A DNA stretch of 5,586 bases, from NCBI GenBank assembly GCA_037445875.1, contig JBBIJR010000129.1, positions 1-5,586 on the forward strand, given 5' to 3'. The notes under the pieces were generated by a model, which was not told the DNA's origin, searched no databases, and saw only the letters and a program-made list of their open reading frames with translations. The position numbers and the translations under genes are program-made. This document shows positions 1-5,586 of the stretch, piece after piece (the stretch's first letter is position 1; each line of letters opens with the position of its first letter). Origin of the DNA: JBBIJR01 sp037445875 (GTDB lineage Bacteria > CLD3 > SB21).

Positions 1-851
1 CCGAACGGCGAATCCGGCCCGGAGACCAGCTGGCGATCTCGGTATACGGCCACGACGAATTGCCCAAGACGGTTCGGGTGGAAGGCGACGGCAGCATCAA
101 GTATCCGTTCATGAAGGACATCAAGGTCGAGGGCCTGACCATAGAACAGATGGCCAACGTACTGGGAGTTCGTCTGTCCCAGTACATCGGGGGACGCGCC
201 GAAGTGGTCGTTTCATTCGCGGAGGACGAGACGATCGAAGTGGTTGTTCTAGGTCAGGTTCGCAATCCGGGCGCGCACAAAATGCCCCTGAAGAGCACGA
301 TTCAGGGGGCTCTGTCCATTGCAGGCGGTGCAACGGAGCGGAGCGATCTGGACGAAACGAAACTGATTCGCCGCAATCCGGAGACGGGATTGCGCGAGGA
401 ATTCGAGGTCGCGCTGGAGTCGATCATCATCGAGACCGGAGACATCGAGCGGCTTCCCCAGCTGCGGGACGGAGACATCATTTTCGTGCCGGCGATATAC
501 GGGGCCGTCTATGCCAACGTGCTGGGAGCCGTGCGCAAACCGGGTAACTATGAGCTATTCCCCGGCGCGAACGTGGTCGACGTGGTCTTCCTGGCGGGCG
601 GCCCGAGCGACGATGCGTCCATTCGCAATATTAAGTTGATCCGTCGGATCGGTGCTGCGCAGACAGAGCAGGTAGTCGACATCGAACAGGTGTTGAGGGC
701 GAAGGGCGGGCAGGTGCCTCTGGTAGAGCCGGGGGACATCATTTTTGTGCCCGCCAAGAAGTTCACCGTGAAAACGTTCTTTCAGATCGTCAGTTACACG
801 GCGTCCATTCTAACCCTGATATTTTTGTACCTCCAGGTTAAGAATAGATAG
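1..851 (+). CDS. wza: Wza-like polysaccharide export protein, 5'-truncated
   Basis: This is the periplasmic/outer-membrane export channel component of a capsule or exopolysaccharide system. The reading frame is already open at base 3 and gives 282 visible residues; the start codon, signal peptide and probable lipoprotein cysteine lie upstream. Residues 2-20 (RRIRPGDQLAISVYGHDEL) match the opening motif of the polysaccharide export domain. Two SLBB domains follow, at about 78-163 and 169-250. Each starts with a G-x-V-R-x-P-G turn (GQVRNPG, GAVRKPG) and ends in GDIIFVP. A hydrophobic helix at about 257-278 precedes the stop, where Wza carries its outer-membrane helix. The in-frame TTG at base 60 is not the start, because it would cut the export domain motif. 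The gene lies 27 bases upstream of the Wzc-like kinase, its expected partner. Family and role are well supported; whether the last helix sits in the outer or inner membrane cannot be read from sequence alone. Confidence 0.93.
   Translation, partial: ERRIRPGDQLAISVYGHDELPKTVRVEGDGSIKYPFMKDIKVEGLTIEQMANVLGVRLSQYIGGRAEVVVSFAEDETIEVVVLGQVRNPGAHKMPLKSTIQGALSIAGGATERSDLDETKLIRRNPETGLREEFEVALESIIIETGDIERLPQLRDGDIIFVPAIYGAVYANVLGAVRKPGNYELFPGANVVDVVFLAGGPSDDASIRNIKLIRRIGAAQTEQVVDIEQVLRAKGGQVPLVEPGDIIFVPAKKFTVKTFFQIVSYTASILTLIFLYLQVKNR
471..751 (+). repeat. Diverged internal repeat from the two SLBB domains
   Basis: The ends of the two SLBB domains share nearly identical DNA: the 20 bases at 471-490 and those at 732-751 match at 18 positions and both encode GD-IIFVP. 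This reflects duplication of the SLBB domain within the export gene and is not a mobile or recombination repeat. Confidence 0.6.
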
Positions 852-857
852 CGATCT

Positions 858-864
858 AAGGAGG
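858..864 (+). promoter_or_regulatory. Strong ribosome binding site for the Wzc-like kinase
   Basis: AAGGAGG is a near-perfect Shine-Dalgarno sequence lying 14 bases before the ATG at 879. That spacing is somewhat long, but the purine-rich stretch continues toward the start (GGAAGCGGGG). It supports the ATG at 879 as the start codon and is the clearest ribosome binding site in the window. Confidence 0.75.
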
Positions 865-878
865 AAGCGGGGTTCATC

Positions 879-3145
879 ATGCAAGAAATCCAGGTTCGTC
901 AGGGACTCGATGTGAAATCCATCATCGCTACGGTGATGCGGAACAAATGGGTAGTCCTGTTTGTTTTCCTCACGTTTGCCGCCGTCGTGTCCTATTATTC
1001 GTTAAGTCAACCGACGATGTACCGTTCGTCCGCGGTGCTCTTCTACGATACGTACGCCAGCAATCCGGTAATGGAGATTCTCGGCAATAACCAGCGTAAC
1101 GCGTTCAAACAAGTCGACATCGGGTACTACGAAGTACTGCTGACGACTTCTCTGTTCGAGGAACGCTTTCGCGACGAATTGCGACAGACGCTGGCCAAGT
1201 ACCGCGACGCCGACTACATCGAAAACGTAATGCCGTTCGCTTCGCTTTCGCAGATCACGCTGAGGCCGTACAAAGAAGCCGCTCAGTTCTTCGAGATCTC
1301 GGCCGTCTCGGAAGACTCTCTTNNNNNNNNNNCCAGCGGATGGTGGAAGTGGCGACGAACCTCCTGAAGAAACGAACGGCGGAACTGGATCGGGAAGGGC
1401 TGCAGAGCGGTATCCAGTTCATCGAGGAGCAGATCGAGGTGACCAAAACCAACCTGGAGAAGACCGAATTGTCGCTCCAGGCGCTTCAAAAGAAGATCGA
1501 AATGACCTCCAAGGATGCGGAAGAACCGCTGAACAAGGTCATCATGATGAGCGACAAGTTGTCCGAACTGGAAACTCAGGTTCAGATCCGATCGGCCAAT
1601 CTGCGCGCTCTCGAGGGACAGCTCGATTCCGTGCAAAGTCGTATGACGGGCGGTCACGCGCGGACGGGCAAGGAGTCCGAGGAGGAGCTTCGGCTCAAGA
1701 AACAGATCGACGATCTGAAGACCCGAAAGGCGGCGCTGGTCGAAAAATTCGGAGCGGATGGGTACGAGAGTCTGGAATATCGGAAACTGGACGAGCAAAT
1801 GACGGCCTTGCAGAACCAGTATGTGGGGCTGCTCACGGCGGTAGATCTGAAGGGCGAGAATCTCACGACCGGTGACATGAACGAAGTGTGGAAGAACGTG
1901 TTTACGAAGAAGAACGAAGAGGAGATCGAGCTGATTATTCTGAAAGGGCAGGTGAGATTGTACCGCCAGTTGATCAAGAACTTCGAAGACAAGAACCCCA
2001 ACCTCCTTCAGGATGCCATCGACATCACGCGCCTTCGGCGGTCGAAACAGGTGCTGGAAGAGACCCTGAATTCCCTGATCAAGCAGAAGGAGAATTTCTC
2101 GATCCAATTTTACGGAACGACAGGCAACCTCANNNNNNNNNNNNNNNNNNNNNATCCGGCCAAGTCACCGTCCCCGATCTATCGGAAAGTATTTACCACG
2201 ATTTTTGTCGGTTCGGTGGTGGGCCTGCTGATTGGTGTGGCCTTCGCCTTCGGGATCGAGTATCTGGACAACTCCATCAAAGGAGAGGCCGATATCTTTT
2301 CGATGACCAATATTCCGATCATCGGCAAAATCCCGCCGATTCAGGTCGAGGATGTCGGCATCAACGGAAACGGTGTGACGGGCATGCGACGCAGGCTTCC
2401 GTTCAGGCGGAAAACGGAAGGAGAGCCGGAGGACAAGAATCTGATCCGCAAGAAGGCCATGATCTCCCAGTTCAACTCGCGGTCGTTTGTCTCTGAACGG
2501 TACCGCACGTTGAGGACCAACATTCAGTTTGCCAATATCGACACGCCGATGCGTTCGATTCTCATAGGCAGCACCGGTCCGAGCGAGGGCAAAACGACGA
2601 CAGCCATCAATCTGGCTATTTCGTTCGCGGACATGGGACACAAGGTCTGTCTGGTGGATTCCGACTTGAGAAAGCCCAAGCATCACGTGTTGTTCGATCT
2701 GAGCGAATCCCCCGGGCTCGCCGATATCGTCCTCGAGAATCGGGAACTGGATGCAACGATTCAGTCGACGGATATCAAGAACCTGTCCATTCTTACCGCA
2801 GGCAAAGACGCAATCAACCACTCGGAGATATTCTCTTCCATGAGGATGAGTTTTCTCATGAACGAGTTGGAAAAACGTTTTGACATCGTGATTTACGATA
2901 CGCCCCCGATTCTGCTGCTCACGGATTCCATCATCCTGTCCTCGCGCGTGGACGCGGTCATTCTGGTCGTGAAACATAACCTCACGGAGAAACAGCACCT
3001 CCAGAATGCCATCCAGTCGCTGAAAACCGTTCGGGCCAATATCATCGGGGTCGTGCTGAACGAATACTCCGGCGACTACCACAACTACTATCAGTACGCG
3101 TACGACACGTACTACTACGGCCATCCGGTGGAAAAGCGTTCCTGA
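879..3145 (+). CDS. wzc: Wzc-like chain-length determinant and tyrosine autokinase (interrupted by two N runs)
   Basis: This inner-membrane protein regulates polymer length and export through tyrosine autophosphorylation. Residue numbers assume the first N run hides 11 bases, giving about 755 residues, normal for the family. The order is: Wzz domain with a first membrane helix at about 24-42; a long charged, heptad-like periplasmic region at about 155-420, probably coiled coil; the proline-rich PAKSPSP at 427-433; a second membrane helix at about 438-460; a basic linker with RRRLPFRRK at 504-512; and the kinase. The kinase shows the EX2RX2R oligomerisation motif (E540, R543, R546), Walker A GPSEGKTT (567-574, K572), Walker A' LVDSDLRKP (D594, D596), Walker B VIYDTPP (D674) and eight tyrosines at 734-747. 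The reading frame differs on the two sides of the first N run but no domain is missing, so this is one gene with a mis-sized gap. Its stop is one base before the epimerase start. Confidence 0.95.
1323..1332. other. Run of 10 N (assembly gap) inside the kinase gene
   Basis: Ten undetermined bases follow the codons for EDSL and precede C-CAG-CGG-ATG, which continues as QRMVEVATNLL. The frame upstream starts at positions divisible by three; downstream it is shifted by two. A true gap of 8 or 11 bases (or any length equal to 2 modulo 3) restores one frame, so the N count is most likely a placeholder and not a real length. The joined protein then reads as a normal Wzz domain. Confidence 0.95.
2133..2153. 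other. Run of 21 N (assembly gap) inside the kinase gene
   Basis: Twenty-one undetermined bases keep the reading frame intact. The codon at 2132-2134 begins with A and the codon at 2153-2155 ends in AT, so the hidden stretch is six unknown codons flanked by two partly known ones. The last hidden residue must be N, D, H or Y. In this family this position just before the second membrane helix normally carries a short segment leading into a proline-rich motif, and PAKSPSP follows directly, so little appears to be missing. Confidence 0.93.
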
Positions 3146-3146
3146 T

Positions 3147-4097
3147 ATGTCCGGCGTTCTGGTAACCGGTGGGGCGGGTTTCATCGGTTCTCATACGTGC
3201 GAGCGGTTGCTAAGCGAGGGGTACGGCGTAACGTGTCTGGACAATTTTGATCCTTTCTACGACCCGTCGATCAAACGAAAGAACCTGGAGCGATCGCTGG
3301 CCCATCGAGCGTTCACGTTGATTGAAGGAGACATCACCGATCCGGGAACGATCCGGTCGACCTTCGAGCGCGGACCCTTTGACGTGGTGATTCATCTGGC
3401 GGCCAAGGCCGGCGTTCGGCCGAGCATTCAGTTTCCCCTCGAATATCAGCGCGTTAACGTGCTGGGGACGGCCCAAGTGTTCGAAGCGTGCCGGACATTT
3501 GGCGTAAAGAAGGTGATCCTCGCCTCGTCGTCGTCGGTGTACGGCAACAACACAAAGGTTCCCTATGCGGAGACGGACAATGTAGACAGGGCCATTTCAC
3601 CGTACGCGGCCACGAAGAAGGCATGTGAGGTGTTGGCCTACACCTATTATCATCTTTGCGGTATCGCAACGTTTTGTCTGCGCTTCTTTACGGTATACGG
3701 TCCGCGGCAGCGCCCCGAGATGGCCATACACAGTTTCAGCAAACACATTCTGAGGGGCCAACCCATAGTGTTGTATGGCGATGGAGGATCATGCCGTGAC
3801 TACACGTACATTGGTGATACCGTTGACGCGGTCATGGCCGCCGTTCGCAACGTCAGTGGATATGAAATCATCAACGTCGGACGGTCAGAAACCGTCTCCC
3901 TGGTGGAGCTTGTGCACCTGCTGGAGGGAATTATCGGGCGAGAGTCAATCATCCAATGGCAGCCTTTTCAGGCGGGCGATGTGGAGATGACCTATGCAGA
4001 CATCGAGAAAGCGAGAAGTCTCATCGGATACTCACCGAAGACTTCGTTGAAGGAGGGGCTTGAGATCTTTGTGAACTGGCTTAGACGGACGCCCTAG
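3147..4097 (+). CDS. NAD-dependent nucleotide-sugar epimerase, probably UDP-glucuronate 4-epimerase
   Basis: This cytoplasmic short-chain dehydrogenase/reductase of the extended class (316 residues, full length) probably inverts C4 of a UDP-sugar to supply a precursor for the exported polymer. The Rossmann motif TGGAGFIG is at residues 7-14, with D32 placed to bind the NAD ribose. The catalytic set is SSSSVYG (127-133) plus Y153-x3-K157. DNFDPFYDPSIKRKNL (32-47) and YGPRQRPEMAI (184-194) are the signatures that favour UDP-glucuronate 4-epimerase over UDP-glucose 4-epimerase. The ATG is one base after the kinase stop (TGA-T-ATG) with only a weak upstream GGAAAAG, so translation is probably coupled to the kinase. 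The start is right because the nucleotide-binding motif begins within seven residues. The family is certain; the exact substrate (UDP-glucuronate, UDP-glucose or an N-acetylated sugar) is an inference. Confidence 0.93.
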   Translation: MSGVLVTGGAGFIGSHTCERLLSEGYGVTCLDNFDPFYDPSIKRKNLERSLAHRAFTLIEGDITDPGTIRSTFERGPFDVVIHLAAKAGVRPSIQFPLEYQRVNVLGTAQVFEACRTFGVKKVILASSSSVYGNNTKVPYAETDNVDRAISPYAATKKACEVLAYTYYHLCGIATFCLRFFTVYGPRQRPEMAIHSFSKHILRGQPIVLYGDGGSCRDYTYIGDTVDAVMAAVRNVSGYEIINVGRSETVSLVELVHLLEGIIGRESIIQWQPFQAGDVEMTYADIEKARSLIGYSPKTSLKEGLEIFVNWLRRTP

Positions 4098-4105
4098 GTA
4101 CTGAC

Positions 4106-5586
4106 TTGGAAGAACCAGCAAACCGCCACATTGCCCGCCTTGCCAGGAATTCAATTTGGTCTAATGTCGGAACATACTTTGGTCTACTTTTCGGACCGCT
4201 TTCGGTTCTAATCACGACTCGCTACCTTGGCGTCGAGGAGTACGGGAGCTATGCCGTGGTTCAGAGCTGGGGCCTTTTGCTTGCCGGTATTTTTTCTTTT
4301 GGCATCGCTAGTGCGAATCTCCGTCTCCTTCCATTCTACCGGGGGAAGCGAGATAACGAGAAGACCAAAGGTCTCATAGTTCTGTCGTTCCGGCTTGCGG
4401 CCCTTTCGGGGAGCGCCGTAACGCTTCTTATATTGGGCTTCCCGGACATCGTCTACGGGCTGCTGGTGGGCGGAACCGCCGTTGTGCCGGACAAATCGGC
4501 GCAAACGGTCACCGCGGGTCTTCGTTTGTACGCCATCAGCATACTGCTGACCAACCTGTATCAGGTAGGTCTATCCAGTCTATCGGGCATCCAGGCGGTC
4601 AAACAGCGGGTGTTAATCAATGACGTTCTGGGGCCAACGGTGAAAATAGGGGCGCTGGTCATCCTGCTGGTGGCCGGCTTGGGGTTCTATGGCGCGCTGG
4701 TGGCAAATCTTGTTCAGGATCTGGCGATCTGCGTGCTGTCCATGTGGTGCCTATGGCGGGTCCTTCCGCTGCTCGGGGATCGGACCGTATCGATCTCCAC
4801 AGAACCAGCCAAAGTCTTCAAGTTTTCAACGGCCTTGTATTTGGATTCGATCATGAATCGCTATGCGTTACAGCTTGACGTCATTTTTCTTGGCTACTTT
4901 GGACTGTGGAGTGAAGCAGGAATCTATTCGGTCGTTCGTAACGTCCAGCGGCTGATTTTTTTTCCGCATTACGCGATCATGAGTGTATTTGGCCCCATGG
5001 TTGGAGAGTTGAGTGCAGCAGGGGACCGGGCCGGCGTCCTTCGGATCTATGAAACGGCCACGAAGTGGATTATACGACTCAGTTTACCGATGTTGATCTT
5101 CAGCGTTATGTTCGGTCCCGAAGTGCTGGCCCTTTTTGGCCCAGGATTCTCCGAAGGACTGATTGCCCTCGTTGTGGTTGGCCTTGGGAACGTGGTTCAT
5201 AGCTTCTGCGCGGCCACGGGTTCCGTAATCGTGAGTACCGGTAGGATCAAGCTAAATCTGGTCAACTCGGTTTCCACCATGGCCTTGTCGGTCACCCTGT
5301 TTGTGCTTCTCATCCCGCCTTATGGCCTCTTGGGCGCAGCCGTTGCCCAGAGCGTATCGACTATTCTTGTAAATGGACTGAGGATTGTTGAAGTGTGGAT
5401 CGTCTATCGGATGCATCCTTTCCGGACCGGAATCCTGAAGCCAATTGCAGCGAGCGGACTCACAGCCGCGGTTGTCTACGCGATCCGTACTTCGATGGAG
5501 GAGGCTCAAATCGAATTGTCTATCGTCTTTTCGTTGATTCTGTTTGTGATTATGTTGTTGAATTTGGGAGATGATAAGCGCCTGCG
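4106..5586 (+). CDS. wzx: Wzx-like polysaccharide repeat-unit flippase, 3' end cut by the window
   Basis: This is a multi-spanning inner-membrane protein of the MOP superfamily polysaccharide transporter type, expected to flip lipid-linked repeat units to the periplasm. The frame opens at 4085, just after an in-frame TAG at 4082, and has no stop through 5586: 493 complete codons plus two bases. The only start codon before the first helix is TTG at 4106, eight bases after the epimerase stop; the next candidate (GTG, codon 51) would remove helix 1 and the conserved RYLGVEEYG (39-47). Helix 1 (about 17-38, starting IWSNVGTYFGLL) and helix 2 (about 52-72) are followed by a charged cytosolic loop (RGKRDNEK, 79-86), the usual arrangement. 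Further hydrophobic segments continue to the end, and the last visible residues, NLGDDKRL, resemble the polar tail that closes such proteins, so only a few residues are probably missing. The ribosome binding site is weak (TAGG, 4095-4098). Leucine codons early in the gene differ from the kinase. Substrate is unknown. Confidence 0.88.
   Translation, partial: MEEPANRHIARLARNSIWSNVGTYFGLLFGPLSVLITTRYLGVEEYGSYAVVQSWGLLLAGIFSFGIASANLRLLPFYRGKRDNEKTKGLIVLSFRLAALSGSAVTLLILGFPDIVYGLLVGGTAVVPDKSAQTVTAGLRLYAISILLTNLYQVGLSSLSGIQAVKQRVLINDVLGPTVKIGALVILLVAGLGFYGALVANLVQDLAICVLSMWCLWRVLPLLGDRTVSISTEPAKVFKFSTALYLDSIMNRYALQLDVIFLGYFGLWSEAGIYSVVRNVQRLIFFPHYAIMSVFGPMVGELSAAGDRAGVLRIYETATKWIIRLSLPMLIFSVMFGPEVLALFGPGFSEGLIALVVVGLGNVVHSFCAATGSVIVSTGRIKLNLVNSVSTMALSVTLFVLLIPPYGLLGAAVAQSVSTILVNGLRIVEVWIVYRMHPFRTGILKPIAASGLTAAVVYAIRTSMEEAQIELSIVFSLILFVIMLLNLGDDKRL

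Noticed and set aside
60..62. TTG at 60 as the start of the export protein
   Set aside because: The frame is open upstream and encodes the export domain motif RRIRPGDQLAISVYG; a start here would also remove the signal peptide.
1323..1332. Programmed frameshift in the kinase gene
   Set aside because: The frame change coincides exactly with undetermined bases, so an incorrect gap length explains it.
1340..1342. ATG at 1340 as the start of a separate kinase gene
   Set aside because: The residues before it (QR) continue the Wzz domain, there is no ribosome binding site, and the upstream fragment supplies the otherwise missing first membrane helix.
1283..2107. A 274-codon open frame on the minus strand that crosses the first N run
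   Set aside because: It is antisense to the coiled-coil region of the kinase; the leucine/glutamine/histidine-rich translation is the mirror of the lysine, glutamate and glutamine codons of that region.
1888..2496. A 202-codon + strand open frame in a second frame
   Set aside because: It overlaps the kinase frame entirely, crosses the second N run and shows no domain; the kinase frame is clearly the coding one.
3077..3118. TAC-rich repeat as a possible DNA repeat or regulatory element
   Set aside because: It is the coding sequence of the tyrosine cluster at the kinase C-terminus, which fully explains the pattern.
2165..3184. A 339-codon open frame on the minus strand
   Set aside because: It lies wholly antisense to the kinase domain with intact Walker and tyrosine motifs, its translation has no recognisable domain, and it arises from codon bias of the + strand gene.
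4208..4504. A 98-codon open frame on the minus strand
   Set aside because: It is antisense to the membrane helices of the flippase and its translation is polar with no recognisable domain.
5252..5509. An 85-codon open frame on the minus strand
   Set aside because: It is antisense to the C-terminal part of the flippase, which stays open throughout; no ribosome binding site or domain supports it.

Overview
The window is an internal slice of a capsule or exopolysaccharide export locus of the Wza/Wzc/Wzx type. It comes from a diderm (Gram-negative) bacterium, because an SLBB-type polysaccharide export protein and a single-chain Wzc-type kinase only make sense with an outer membrane. Base composition is moderately GC-rich. 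I cannot name a phylum from this sequence. Two runs of N (1323-1332 and 2133-2153), together with genes cut at both ends, point to a draft or metagenomic scaffold.

All four genes are on the + strand and tightly packed. (1) Positions 1-851 hold the 3' part of a Wza-like export protein. (2) After 27 bases containing a strong ribosome binding site (AAGGAGG, 858-864), 879-3145 is one Wzc-like chain-length regulator and tyrosine autokinase. Both N runs lie inside it, and the first makes it look like two genes in different frames. (3) One base after its stop, 3147-4097 is an NAD-dependent sugar epimerase, best matched to UDP-glucuronate 4-epimerases. (4) Eight bases later a Wzx-like flippase begins at a TTG codon (4106) and stays open to the end of the window. 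No intergenic space is long enough for a convincing internal promoter or terminator, so a single transcript is likely.

The genes fit one pathway. The epimerase makes a nucleotide-sugar precursor. The flippase moves lipid-linked repeat units across the inner membrane. The kinase controls polymer length and couples polymerisation to export. The SLBB protein forms the periplasmic and outer-membrane conduit. The polymerase, the glycosyltransferases and a tyrosine phosphatase are not in this window and may lie outside it.

I found no undescribed system: this is a recognisable polysaccharide locus. The points most worth a second look are the false frame break at the first N run, the easily missed TTG-started flippase, and a sharp change in leucine codon use where the flippase begins, which may mark the variable part of the locus.
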